From Flavobacteriales bacterium (lineage in GTDB: Bacteria; Bacteroidota; Bacteroidia; Flavobacteriales_F; PHOS-HE28): a stretch of DNA of 64,000 nucleotides. Where the stretch lies: NCBI GenBank assembly GCA_019912395.1, contig JAIOIH010000042.1, forward strand, positions 124,001-188,000. Reading direction: 5' to 3'. Below the pieces are notes generated by a model. That model made no database searches. It was not told the DNA's origin and saw nothing but the letters and a program-made list of their open reading frames with translations. Positions 51,404 to 60,096 of this stretch are shown here, piece after piece (position 1 is the first letter of the stretch; every line of letters begins with the position of its first letter). The translations under genes were made by a program, and so were the position numbers.

Positions 51404-53842
51404 CTACTCCCAACTGGGTGCCTCTTGGCTCTCCTCATAGATGTTGGTGCTGGAGCCTTTGCGCTTAAAGCAGTCCATGTCCAGGTCGCCGATACCGTCC
51501 GGCTTCACGAAGTCGCCGGTACTGATCGTGATGGTGCTGTCCGCGTACACCTTGTTCATGAAATACCCGTAGATCGGCAGCGCCATGTTCGCACCTTGGC
51601 CTTGATCGGTGCGGCTGAAGCGAACGCTGCGGTCCTCCGCACCGGTCCACACGCCCGTCACCAGGTCCGGCGTGATGCCGATGAACCAGCCATCGCTGTT
51701 GTTCTGGGTGGTGCCCGTTTTACCCGCCGTGGGATATTTGATATTGCCATACTTCGCCCTGTTGCCCCATCCCATCCGCAGCCGCATGCCGGTCCCCACC
51801 GTCTTACCGGTGCTGGGGTTGTAGGCACCGTCCACCACACCCTTCAGCATTTCCAGCATGATGTAGGATGTCCGTGGGTCCAGCGCTTCCTCCGTCACGG
51901 GCGTCATATCGAAGAGGGCATTGCCATTCTTGTCCTCGATCCGGGTGAAGACTACCGGCTTGATGTACACCCCATCATTGGCGAAGGTGGAGAAGGCACC
52001 CACCATCTCCTCCAGGGTCAGGTCGGCCACTCCGAGGCACAGCGATGGCACGGGGTCCATCGGGCTCTTCACGCCCATGTGCCTCGCCAAGGAGATCACG
52101 GACTGCGGGCCGTACTGCTTCATCAGCCACGCGGTAATGGTGTTCATGGAGTTGGCCAGGGCATACTTCACCGTCACCATGCCGCCGTATTCGTTATCGC
52201 TGTTCTGCGGGCACCAGTCCGGTTGCCCGGCCGGCATATCGAAACAGGTTTTCTGGTTGGGCAGTTCCATGCAGGGCTTCATGCCTTCGCGGATGGCCGT
52301 GGCATATACGATTGGCTTGAAGGTGGAGCCCACCTGTCTGCGTGCTTGCGCCACGTGGTCGAATTGGAAATGCTTGTAATCGATGCCACCCACCCACGCC
52401 TTCACGAAGCCGGTATGCGGGTCCATGCTCAAGAGACCGCTCTGCAGGAAGCTCTTGTAGTAGCGAATGCTGTCATTGGGCGACATCAGGGTATCCACCT
52501 CGCCATGCCATGTAAAAACGGTCATGGGCGTGGGCGTGTCGAACTGCTTCTCAATGCCCTTCTCGTTCAGCACAGGCCACCAGGTATCGCAGCCGCCCTT
52601 GTCGGGATCGCAATGGAACATGTTCCTTCCCTCGTGCTTCTCCTTCACGATATAGGCCGCTGGCCGCTGGCAATTGGGGCAGAGCCTACCGGTAAGGGTC
52701 TTGTACCGGTCACTGCGCTTGCGGGCGGTGTTCATAATGCCCTCCACTTCCTTATCGCTCACCCGGAAATCGAACGGGTTCTTCTTCTTCTTGGCGAGGT
52801 CCTTGAAGAACTGCTCTTGCAGCTCGGTGGACAGGTGCTCGCGCATGGCCCATTCCGCATAGCGCTGCATCCGGCGGTCGATGGTGGTGTACACTTTCAG
52901 TCCATCCGTATAGATATCGTAGGCCGATCCGTCCGTCTTGGCGATCCGCAGTTTTCCGGTCTCGGGGTCCTTCTCGCTGAACAAGCGCTGCAGCTCCCCG
53001 CGCAGGGTCTCGCGCAAGTAGGGCGCCGGGCCTTCGGTATGATCGATCCGTTGGAAATCCAAGCCGAGCGGAAGCACCTTCAAGGAATCATATTGCTGGC
53101 GGTCGAGGTAACCCTTTTTCACCATCTGGTTCAGCACCACCATGCGCCGGGTGAGCGTGGTATCGGGGCGCCGCAGGGGATTGAAGAGCGCGGGGTTCTT
53201 GCACATGCCCACCAGCATGGCGGCCTGCTCGATGCGGAGCGAATCCGTAGTGGTGTTGAAATACACGCGCGCAGCCGAGTTGATGCCCACCGCCTGGTTG
53301 ATCCAATCGAACCGGTTGAGATACATCGCGATGATCTCCTCCTTGGTGTATTCCCGTTCCAACCGCGCAGAGATGATCCACTCCTGGAATTTCTGGAACA
53401 CGCGCCCGAAAAAGTCCCTTCTGGCATCGTGAAAAAGCATTTTGGCCAACTGCTGGGTGATGGTGCTGGCCCCACCGCGCTTTCCAAGGAATACGGCTGC
53501 ACGGGCCGTGCCGCGCACGTCGATGCCGCTATGCGCCATGAACCGCTCATCCTCGGTGGCCACCAATGCCCGAACCACGTGCGGGCTTATGTGTGAAAAA
53601 TCAACCGGAATGCGGTTTTCCCGATAGTACTGGCCCATGATGGACCCATCGCTGAACAGCACGGCCGTGGCGAGATCGCTTCGGGGGTTCTGCAACTCCG
53701 TGGTGCTGGGCAGGTCCTTGCTGCCTGCCGCCAAGAGCAGCATCACCAGCAGACCGATCACCGGGCCGAGCACCACCAGCCACCATAGGGCGTACCATCG
53801 GCCCGCGATGCCCTTCCTTTTCTTCTTGGTCTTGCTTGCCAT
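51404..53842 (-). CDS. Penicillin-binding protein 1A with zinc-ribbon-like insertion
   Basis: 812 residues from ATG 53842, with a cytoplasmic KKKRKG tail and one membrane helix (WWLVVLGPVIGLLVMLLLAA). The transglycosylase (GT51) domain shows EDERFMAHSGIDVRG and GGASTITQQLAK. The transpeptidase has the active serine in GSTFKPIVY, the SMN motif and AGKTGTTQ. Between them lies a four-cysteine segment, LCPNCQRPAAYI ... MFHCDPDKGGCDTWW (coding about 52573-52690), which looks like a zinc ribbon and which I do not remember from other PBP1A proteins. It polymerises and cross-links peptidoglycan. The gene follows gldH by ten bases. Confidence 0.93.
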   Translation of the reverse strand: MASKTKKKRKGIAGRWYALWWLVVLGPVIGLLVMLLLAAGSKDLPSTTELQNPRSDLATAVLFSDGSIMGQYYRENRIPVDFSHISPHVVRALVATEDERFMAHSGIDVRGTARAAVFLGKRGGASTITQQLAKMLFHDARRDFFGRVFQKFQEWIISARLEREYTKEEIIAMYLNRFDWINQAVGINSAARVYFNTTTDSLRIEQAAMLVGMCKNPALFNPLRRPDTTLTRRMVVLNQMVKKGYLDRQQYDSLKVLPLGLDFQRIDHTEGPAPYLRETLRGELQRLFSEKDPETGKLRIAKTDGSAYDIYTDGLKVYTTIDRRMQRYAEWAMREHLSTELQEQFFKDLAKKKKNPFDFRVSDKEVEGIMNTARKRSDRYKTLTGRLCPNCQRPAAYIVKEKHEGRNMFHCDPDKGGCDTWWPVLNEKGIEKQFDTPTPMTVFTWHGEVDTLMSPNDSIRYYKSFLQSGLLSMDPHTGFVKAWVGGIDYKHFQFDHVAQARRQVGSTFKPIVYATAIREGMKPCMELPNQKTCFDMPAGQPDWCPQNSDNEYGGMVTVKYALANSMNTITAWLMKQYGPQSVISLARHMGVKSPMDPVPSLCLGVADLTLEEMVGAFSTFANDGVYIKPVVFTRIEDKNGNALFDMTPVTEEALDPRTSYIMLEMLKGVVDGAYNPSTGKTVGTGMRLRMGWGNRAKYGNIKYPTAGKTGTTQNNSDGWFIGITPDLVTGVWTGAEDRSVRFSRTDQGQGANMALPIYGYFMNKVYADSTITISTGDFVKPDGIGDLDMDCFKRKGSSTNIYEESQEAPSWE

Positions 53843-53852
53843 AGTGCCTTGC

Positions 53853-54338
53853 TCAACGACGCTTCCGGGCTTCCTCCACGCTGATGCCCACATCGATCAC
53901 TCCGTCCAGGTCATCCGTGCGCATGGCCTGTTCCAGGATGAACACATAACGGCCGGAACGCGGAAATCTGTTGTTCATCCGGTACAGCACATGTGCCTGG
54001 AAGCGATCACTGAAGATGAACCCCGTGCCTTTGCCGTACCAGCGGCCGATGGGGTCGGCCAAGGTGCATTCCACCGTGTCGGTGAATGAATGCCCTCCGG
54101 GGCCCTCCAGGGTGGCGAAGATGTAGATGTTGCTGAAGCGATATTCGCCGGTATGCCGAATGTCCAAGTAGATGTCCCGCTCGGAGACGGTGTCGGTGAT
54201 CTCGAACGCGAACTGTGGCTTCCAGGAACGTGACCAGGAGCCACCGGGGACCTGGGCATCCTCTTGGAACACCACATGTTCCGAGCATCCGGCCATCGAC
54301 AGCCCGACCACGGCGAAGATCAGTGCAATGGGCTTCAC
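53853..54338 (-). CDS. gldH: Gliding motility lipoprotein GldH
   Basis: 161 residues with a lipoprotein signal (AVVGLSMAGCSEH). The core (FAFEITDTVSERDIYLDIRH, GEYRFSNIYIFATLEGPGGH, DRFQAHVLYRMNNRFP) matches GldH, required for gliding in flavobacteria, with an as yet unclear biochemical role at the cell envelope. Its ATG overlaps the ricT stop as ATGA, and PBP1A follows; the order ricT-gldH-PBP1A is, as I recall, widely conserved in Bacteroidota. Confidence 0.92.
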   Translation of the reverse strand: MKPIALIFAVVGLSMAGCSEHVVFQEDAQVPGGSWSRSWKPQFAFEITDTVSERDIYLDIRHTGEYRFSNIYIFATLEGPGGHSFTDTVECTLADPIGRWYGKGTGFIFSDRFQAHVLYRMNNRFPRSGRYVFILEQAMRTDDLDGVIDVGISVEEARKRR

Positions 54339-55765
54339 GTGTCGTTGGGCTTGGGACCACCTCCACTAGGCGGGGGACCGTCCGGTCCGGGGCCTTTCCG
54401 CCTTCTGCCCCGGCCGTCGCGACTTCTCCTTGCACCAGCCGGACGCTCCGCACCGGTTGCGGACTTTCCCGCATCCGTGCGCGTCTCCTGTTTGGCCGAG
54501 CGTTCACCAGGGGGGCCACTGCGCTTTCGGCCTTCACGGCGTTGGCGGGGGGGCTGGCCACTTTTTTCCGGGGCACCTCCGGAAGGACCTCCCGAAGCCT
54601 TTCGCTTCCTGCCGTCCCGGTTCCGGCGCTTGCCTCCGGTCTTGATCTTCTTGTCGAAACGGGAGAGGTCCTCCGCGCCGTCGATCACGTTCTCGTAATC
54701 GGTGGACTTGTCCTCCACTTTGGTGGCGGGGCGCTCATCCGCCATGTGCAGGTCCACTTCGGGCTCCACTCCTTCCTTGTTCTGCGCCAGGATATCCCGC
54801 ACGGTATCGATCGGGAATCCGGCCATGGCCGATGATTCTCCGGGCTTTTTGAAGATGTACCACATCTTCTCCCCGAAGATGTCCGTCTTGATGTGCACGC
54901 CCGTGCCATGCTTGGTCTTGAGCTTTGCGTTCGCCGAGGGATAGCTCTTGATCGCCTCGATGTACATGTCCAGTTCGTAGTTCAGGCAGCACTTCAGCTT
55001 GCCGCACTGCCCTGCCAGCTTCTGCGGATTGAGCGCCAATTGCTGGTAGCGCGCCGCGCTGGTGGTGACGCTGCGCAGGTCGGTGAGCCAGGTGCTGCAG
55101 CACAACTCGCGCCCGCAGGACCCGATCCCGCCCACACGTCCGGCCTCCTGCCGCGCACCGATCTGTTTCATGTCCACGCGCACGTGGAACCGCTCCGCCA
55201 ACTTCCGCAAAAGGTCCCTGAAATCGATGCGCTGTTCCGCAGTGTAGTAGAACGTGGCCCGGTGGCCATCGCCTTGGAATTCCACATCGCTCACCTTCAT
55301 GTCCAGCCGCGCCTCCTGGCACATCCTGCGGGCCTCCACCAAGGTCTCGTCCTCGCGCTTGCGCGCGGCATGCCACGCATCGATATCCTCCTGGGTGGAC
55401 TTGCGGATCACTTTCCGAAGCTCGTAGGTATCCGCACTCGAGTTCTTGCGTTGCATCTGTGCGCGGACCAATTCCCCGGTAAGGCTCACCATGCCCACAT
55501 CGTGCCCGGAGGAGGCTTCCACCGTCACCAGGTCGCCCGGCATCAGCGAAAGTCCGCCGGACGGCGGATGCCGGTAGAATCCCTTCCGCGTGCTCTTGAA
55601 GCGCACTTCCACCGCATCGAACGGCGTTTGGCCGCCCGGGAGGGGTATCCCTGCAAGCCAATCGAAGACATCGAGCTTGTTGCAGCCGCTGCTGCTGCAA
55701 TAGCCATTGCTTTTGCATCCGGCAGGCTTGCCGTCCGCTCCTTTGGCACAACTGGTACAGGACAT
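54335..55765 (-). CDS. ricT: RicT/PSP1-domain protein with a basic C-terminal tail
   Basis: 476 residues. The PSP1 domain (about 40-290) contains the cysteine-rich motif GGIGSCGRELCCSTWL and GQCGKLKCCLNYELDMY, ligands for Fe-S binding in the RicA/RicF/RicT (YaaT) complex. The N-terminus has another six cysteines (CTSCAKGADGKPAGC, CSSSGC). The last 120 residues are low-complexity and rich in Lys, Arg, Gly and Pro, suggesting RNA binding. In Firmicutes the complex affects RNA processing; the role here is not known. A TATCTTCG box (55772-55779) lies six bases before the ATG. Confidence 0.88.
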   Translation of the reverse strand: MSCTSCAKGADGKPAGCKSNGYCSSSGCNKLDVFDWLAGIPLPGGQTPFDAVEVRFKSTRKGFYRHPPSGGLSLMPGDLVTVEASSGHDVGMVSLTGELVRAQMQRKNSSADTYELRKVIRKSTQEDIDAWHAARKREDETLVEARRMCQEARLDMKVSDVEFQGDGHRATFYYTAEQRIDFRDLLRKLAERFHVRVDMKQIGARQEAGRVGGIGSCGRELCCSTWLTDLRSVTTSAARYQQLALNPQKLAGQCGKLKCCLNYELDMYIEAIKSYPSANAKLKTKHGTGVHIKTDIFGEKMWYIFKKPGESSAMAGFPIDTVRDILAQNKEGVEPEVDLHMADERPATKVEDKSTDYENVIDGAEDLSRFDKKIKTGGKRRNRDGRKRKASGGPSGGAPEKSGQPPRQRREGRKRSGPPGERSAKQETRTDAGKSATGAERPAGARRSRDGRGRRRKGPGPDGPPPSGGGPKPNDT

Positions 55766-55895
55766 GAGGCGCGAAGATAACTGTAGTGGAAAGCTGAAGA
55801 GTGAAAGCTGAAAGAGGAAACAGGAACGTTGAAACGGGCAACAGCGTTGGGGTCGGCCGTATTCGGCACCCGGCGGCAGGAACTCAAACCACCCT

Positions 55896-57029
55896 CTACG
55901 CCACGGCTTCCTTCATCCGCAAGAGCGTGCCCAACCGATAGCTCAGATCAAGGAAAAGCACTTTGGGATTGGCGTTGCGCTCCAAGTGTCCATGGGCGGT
56001 TTCCAGTTCGTGGCGGATGCCATCCGCGTTGTGTACGTTGAGCAGGGCGCTGAATTTCTTCACGAACTCCATCTCTTCCCCGAAGGCGGCGATCAACTGC
56101 GGTACATCCTGCCATTGCAGCATGCACTGGCGGATCAGGTAAAGCGCATAGGTCATCAGGCCCTTCTGCTCCTCACGGCCCATCTTGGCGAAGTAATCGG
56201 CGAACATCACGTTATCGGCCACCTTGTTGGCATAGCAGGCGCGAAGCCAGTCGCGGAAAAAAACGAATATCTCCTCTTCCTCGCCCTTCGCCATGGCAAA
56301 AGCCTCCAACAGGTCGCCTTCGCTGCGCGCCGCGATCCCGCGTGCATCCGCCGGGGAGATCTCCGGATGGCGTTGCTGGATCGCCGCCGTGACCTCGCTC
56401 GGGCCCGGTGCGGCCACCTTCACTAGTTGCGTCCGGCTGAGAATGGTGGGCAGGATCCGGTCGTTGGCATGGCCCGCCAGCAGAAAGGCGGTCCTCGGCT
56501 CCGGCTCTTCCAGCACCTTCAGGATCTTGTTCGCCATGGGAGCATCCATCATCTCCGGAAGCCAGATCAGCATCACCTTCCATCCGCCGGAAAAGGACTT
56601 CAGGCTGAGCTTTCGCACTACTTCCGCCGCGATGTCCACGCCCATCCGGAGCTGCTTGTTCTCCCCCTTCAGCAACCCACGCCACACCTCGGCATCGAGG
56701 TAAGGGTCGTTCAACACGGCACCACGCCACTCCGCCGTGTACGGATCACAGGTCTTTCCACGGTCCGCCGACAAGAAGATGGGGAACACCATGTTGAGGT
56801 CCGGATGCGCGAGCTTGGCCATCATCACGCACGAGGGGCACACGTCGCAACTATCGCCCTCGCCGGGGTTCTCGCAAAAGAGGTAGGTGGCGTATGCCAG
56901 CGCCAGGGGAAGCACGCCACTGCCCCGCGGACCCAGGAAGAACTGCGCATGCGGCACACGGCCCTCGCGGATGTTGCCGATGAGCCGCGCCTTCAGCTCG
57001 GCATGCCCGATGATCTTGTTGAACTGCAC
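55896..57029 (-). CDS. holB: DNA polymerase III delta-prime subunit
   Basis: 377 residues with a GTG start at 57029, chosen because a TAAACTTG box lies four bases upstream. The start FNKIIGHAELKARLIGNIRE and PHAQFFLGPRGSGVLPLALA are typical; the P-loop lacks lysine (GPRGSGVL), as expected for the non-ATPase delta-prime. A zinc module with CENPGEGDSCDVCPSC follows, then KSFSGGWKVMLIWLPEMM, ANKILKVLEEP and the SRC-like ILSRTQLV. It is part of the clamp loader. It precedes ricT by 130 bp on the same strand. Confidence 0.93.
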   Translation of the reverse strand: MQFNKIIGHAELKARLIGNIREGRVPHAQFFLGPRGSGVLPLALAYATYLFCENPGEGDSCDVCPSCVMMAKLAHPDLNMVFPIFLSADRGKTCDPYTAEWRGAVLNDPYLDAEVWRGLLKGENKQLRMGVDIAAEVVRKLSLKSFSGGWKVMLIWLPEMMDAPMANKILKVLEEPEPRTAFLLAGHANDRILPTILSRTQLVKVAAPGPSEVTAAIQQRHPEISPADARGIAARSEGDLLEAFAMAKGEEEEIFVFFRDWLRACYANKVADNVMFADYFAKMGREEQKGLMTYALYLIRQCMLQWQDVPQLIAAFGEEMEFVKKFSALLNVHNADGIRHELETAHGHLERNANPKVLFLDLSYRLGTLLRMKEAVA

Positions 57030-57033
57030 CCTG

Positions 57034-57041
57034 CAAGTTTA
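57034..57041 (-). promoter_or_regulatory. -7-like box (TAAACTTG) four bases before holB
   Basis: Seven of eight matches to TAnnTTTG on the minus strand, ending four bases before the GTG start. Confidence 0.4.
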
Positions 57042-57103
57042 CGCCCGGATGACCACAGAGCGGGAGAGAGCAAAACCGCCGATGGCACAGAGAATGGGGA
57101 AAC

Positions 57104-57225
57104 AACCGCCGATTACGCAGATGACGCTTGGGGTCGCTGTTCTCGCCATCCGGGAATTCCATCGGCGTAATCGGCGGTTTTTTGCATTCATCGCCTTGGC
57201 GCTCTTGGCGTCTTGGCGGTTAAAT
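57104..57225. repeat. Intergenic repeat patch between holB and pgk with 15-bp inverted ends
   Basis: aaccgccgattacgc (57104-57118) pairs perfectly with 57165-57179; the right arm runs into a T-tract on the plus strand. At 57208-57225 follows gcgtcttggcggttaaat, the repeat word also seen at 4638-4654 and 28638-28660. Confidence 0.7.
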
Positions 57226-57234
57226 CCTTCCCGG

Positions 57235-57242
57235 TAATTTCG
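57235..57242 (+). promoter_or_regulatory. -7-like box (TAATTTCG) four bases before pgk
   Basis: Seven of eight matches to TAnnTTTG, ending exactly four bases before ATG 57247. Confidence 0.45.
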
Positions 57243-57246
57243 CAGC

Positions 57247-58437
57247 ATGCAAACCATGGACAGCTTCGATTTCAAAGGCCGCAAGGCCCTCGTTCGCGTG
57301 GACCTCAACGTACCCCTCGACGCGCAGTTCAACGTGACCGACGACAACCGCACCAAGGCCATCGTCCCCACGGTGAAGAAGATCTTGAAGGACGGAGGCA
57401 GCGTGATCCTGATGAGCCACCTCGGCCGGCCCAAGGGCAAGGTGGATCCCGAGCTGAGCCTGAAGCCCGTGGCCAAGCACCTCGAAGGACTGCTCGGTGT
57501 GCCCGTGCAATTCACCACGGACTGCATCGGCGAGGACGCCCAAGCGAAGGCCGCAGCATTGAAGCCCGGCGAAGTACTGCTCTTGGAAAACCTGCGCTTC
57601 CATCCCGAGGAGGAGAAGGGCGACGAGGCCTTCAGCAAGGCACTCTCCACGCTCGCCGATGTGTATGTGAACGATGCCTTCGGCACCGCGCACCGCGCAC
57701 ATGCCAGCACCACCGTGGTGGCCAAGTATTTCCCGGACGCCAAGCTCTTCGGCTACCTCATCTCGGGTGAGCTGGACAGCCTGGGCAAGGTGCTCCACCA
57801 GCCGGAGAAACCACTTTGCGCCATCGTGGGCGGCGCCAAGGTGAGCAGCAAGATCGAAGTGCTACAGAACCTCTTGGACAAATGCGACGAGGTGATCATC
57901 GGGGGTGGCATGGCCTTCACCTTCCTCAAGGCGCAGGGCGGAAAAGTGGGTGCCTCGCTCGTGGAGGACGATCACCTCGAAACCGCCAAGGCCATCCTCG
58001 CGGCCGCGCAGGACAAGGGCGTGATGCTGCACCTGCCTACCGATGCGGTGGTTGCGGACGCCTTCGCGGATACGGCCAACACGGACATCTGCCCCGCCAA
58101 CGCCATCCCCGACGGATGGATGGGCCTGGACATCGGCCCGGAGACGATCAAGAACTTCAGCACTGCGGTGAAGCGCGCCAAGACCATCCTGTGGAACGGC
58201 CCCATGGGCGTGTTCGAGATGCCGAGCTTCCGGAAGGGCACCCGCACCATCGCGGAAGCCGTGGCCGATGCCACGGAATACGGCGCCTTCTCCTTGGTGG
58301 GCGGCGGCGACAGCGTGGCGGCGGTGAACCAGTTCGGCTTGGCGGACAAGATCAGCTATGTGAGCACCGGCGGGGGGGCCATGCTGGAATACCTGGAGGG
58401 CAAGGTGCTGCCGGGGATCGCGGCGGTAAAGGAGTGA
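57247..58437 (+). CDS. pgk: Phosphoglycerate kinase
   Basis: 396 residues, normal length. Signature motifs: [12 protein letters not shown], the 3-phosphoglycerate-binding [29 protein letters not shown], and the ADP-binding [22 protein letters not shown] and [14 protein letters not shown]. It interconverts 1,3-bisphosphoglycerate and 3-phosphoglycerate with ATP synthesis in glycolysis. A second ATG nine bases on (57256) is possible, but the box at 57235-57242 favours 57247. It is divergent from holB and convergent with a lipoprotein gene. Confidence 0.97.
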   Translation: MQTMDSFDFKGRKALVRVDLNVPLDAQFNVTDDNRTKAIVPTVKKILKDGGSVILMSHLGRPKGKVDPELSLKPVAKHLEGLLGVPVQFTTDCIGEDAQAKAAALKPGEVLLLENLRFHPEEEKGDEAFSKALSTLADVYVNDAFGTAHRAHASTTVVAKYFPDAKLFGYLISGELDSLGKVLHQPEKPLCAIVGGAKVSSKIEVLQNLLDKCDEVIIGGGMAFTFLKAQGGKVGASLVEDDHLETAKAILAAAQDKGVMLHLPTDAVVADAFADTANTDICPANAIPDGWMGLDIGPETIKNFSTAVKRAKTILWNGPMGVFEMPSFRKGTRTIAEAVADATEYGAFSLVGGGDSVAAVNQFGLADKISYVSTGGGAMLEYLEGKVLPGIAAVKE

Positions 58438-58506
58438 AGGGGGTGATGGGGGTGATGGGGAAAGCGCGGCCTTCGGTCATCAACGACCTTCCGTGTAATG
58501 GACCCC

Positions 58507-59190
58507 CTACTCGATCGTCACCGACCCGCGTGCTTCCACCTCGATGATGCGCCGACCGCCAGCGTTGTTATCGCCTTCGTTGAGGCCCACGGTGCGGCTG
58601 CGGTTGAAGTAGAGATCGGCCGTGCCCATATTGAGACCGGAGAGCACAGTGCCGGGAATGAAGATCGCGCTTGAGCCCGCCACATCGAGCATGGTCTTAC
58701 TGGAATTGGATCCGTTCTGCCGCACCCAAACCTCCATGCGTTCGCCTTGCACCAGCGGCTGGCCTATCCATGTAGCGAGGCCTCCGTTGGTCCTGGACAA
58801 CACGATGTTCGCGGGAACGGCCACATCGTTGCTATCGCTGCGCGAGATGCTGTTCACGAACCAGGCACCATCGGAGCGGGTGAAGCGGAAGTCCACATCC
58901 ACCATGCCCGTGGTATTCCAGCGGTAGAAGTAATTGTCCAGTTCGGTGTAGGTGTTGTGCACATTGCCGTTGAAGGTGATGGACGCACCGCCGGTAAGCT
59001 GCAATCGAGTGCCCCACGAGTTGCTCTTGCGGAAAGTGGCAAAGGCACGGGTGCGGTTCTCGGGCTTATCGAAGATGACCTTGTAGTCCTGGTAGATGGA
59101 GGTATCCGCGGGCAGGTTGTCGCTCTCTTCCTTGCGACAAGCCGTAAGTAGCACGCTCAAGGCGAGTATCAGTATGAGGGGGAGACGCAT
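58507..59190 (-). CDS. Lipoprotein of unknown function
   Basis: 227 residues from ATG 59190 with a lipoprotein signal (PLILILALSVLLTACRKEE). The mature part is rich in beta-type and Asn/Ser/Thr residues (WGTRLQLTGGASITFNGNVH, RWNTTGMVDVDFRFTRSDGA, FIPGTVLSGLNMGTADLYF), resembling an extracellular beta-sandwich domain. No motif is recognised. It stands alone; the 140-bp gap to the LytTR regulator shows nothing of note. Confidence 0.7.
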   Translation of the reverse strand: MRLPLILILALSVLLTACRKEESDNLPADTSIYQDYKVIFDKPENRTRAFATFRKSNSWGTRLQLTGGASITFNGNVHNTYTELDNYFYRWNTTGMVDVDFRFTRSDGAWFVNSISRSDSNDVAVPANIVLSRTNGGLATWIGQPLVQGERMEVWVRQNGSNSSKTMLDVAGSSAIFIPGTVLSGLNMGTADLYFNRSRTVGLNEGDNNAGGRRIIEVEARGSVTIE

Positions 59191-59330
59191 GGTGGTAAAA
59201 GTGTTGTGGAACTGCTCAAGCAACAATGATACCGATCGTGACCCACGCTCCCGCATGTGTTCCAGCTCCTGCATGGTCGACGACGCTTACCGGTTGGGTC
59301 ACTTGCGGGGGTGGTCCTGCTTGTCCCCGG

Positions 59331-60086
59331 CTACACCAGGTTCAAGCGCTTGGCCAGGTCATCCTTGTAGCTGCCGCCGATGGGGATGATCTTCTTCTCG
59401 TTCTCGAGAATGAGGTTGGGTTGCTCGATGGCCGTGATCTTGTCGATGCGGACGATGAAGGAGCGGTGAACACGCATAAAGTCGTTCTCGGGCAGCTTGG
59501 CCTCGATGTCCTTCATGGTGCTGTGGATGGTGTAGCGGGTGTTCAGCGTATTGATCACCACGTAGTCCTTCAGTGCCTCGATGTAGTAGATGTCGCTGGT
59601 GCGGAGCTTCATCAGGCGGCTGTTGTTCTTCACGAAGAGGATGTCCTTGTTGCCGCTTTGGCCTTCCACCAGGTTGAACAGCAGGTCGCGTTCCTTCAGC
59701 ACCTCGGCCTCCTTCTTGTGCTTGTAGAGGGCCATCTCGATGGAGGTGTGGATATCGATCTCCTTGAACGGCTTGATGATGTAGCCGTACGGCTGGGTGA
59801 CCTTGGCCTTGCTCAGGGTGCTTTCGTCGGCGTACGCAGTAAGGAAGATCACGGGGATGTTGGCCTCGGCACGGATGCGGGTGGCCGCCTCGATGCCGTT
59901 CATCTCTCCCTTGAGCATGATGTCCATCAGGATGATGTCCGGCTTGGCCTCCATGGCCAGTGCAACGGCATTTTCCCCCGTGGAAGCAGCGCCCACCACG
60001 TTATAGCCCAATTTTTTCAGGCTTTGCTGAATGTCCTTGCTGACGATGCTCTCGTCCTCAACCACCAGTACATTGGTTTGCGCCAT
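59331..60086 (-). CDS. LytTR-family response regulator
   Basis: 251 residues from ATG 60086; an upstream TTG start is less likely. The receiver has the acidic pair VVEDE, the phosphorylation aspartate in IILMDIMLKGEMNG and the lysine in YIIKPFKE. The C-terminal LytTR DNA-binding domain shows LRTSDIYYIEALKDYVVINT, FMRVHRSFIVRIDKI and IPIGGSYKDDLAKRL. It lies ten bases after the multi-PAS kinase, its probable partner. LytTR regulators in Bacteroidota often control surface and secreted proteins, so the T9SS cargo genes are possible targets (inference). Confidence 0.93.
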   Translation of the reverse strand: MAQTNVLVVEDESIVSKDIQQSLKKLGYNVVGAASTGENAVALAMEAKPDIILMDIMLKGEMNGIEAATRIRAEANIPVIFLTAYADESTLSKAKVTQPYGYIIKPFKEIDIHTSIEMALYKHKKEAEVLKERDLLFNLVEGQSGNKDILFVKNNSRLMKLRTSDIYYIEALKDYVVINTLNTRYTIHSTMKDIEAKLPENDFMRVHRSFIVRIDKITAIEQPNLILENEKKIIPIGGSYKDDLAKRLNLV

Positions 60087-60096
60087 GGCCTTGCTA

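Noticed and set aside
51389-53596. A 735-codon open frame on the plus strand opposite PBP1A
   Set aside because: It mirrors the codon pattern of the real gene in GC-rich DNA; its translation is His/Arg/Val-rich without domains, while the minus strand carries all PBP1A motifs.
55896-57029. Missing P-loop lysine in holB as a sign of a broken gene
   Set aside because: Delta-prime does not hydrolyse ATP and its P-loop is commonly degenerate; the rest of the gene is intact.
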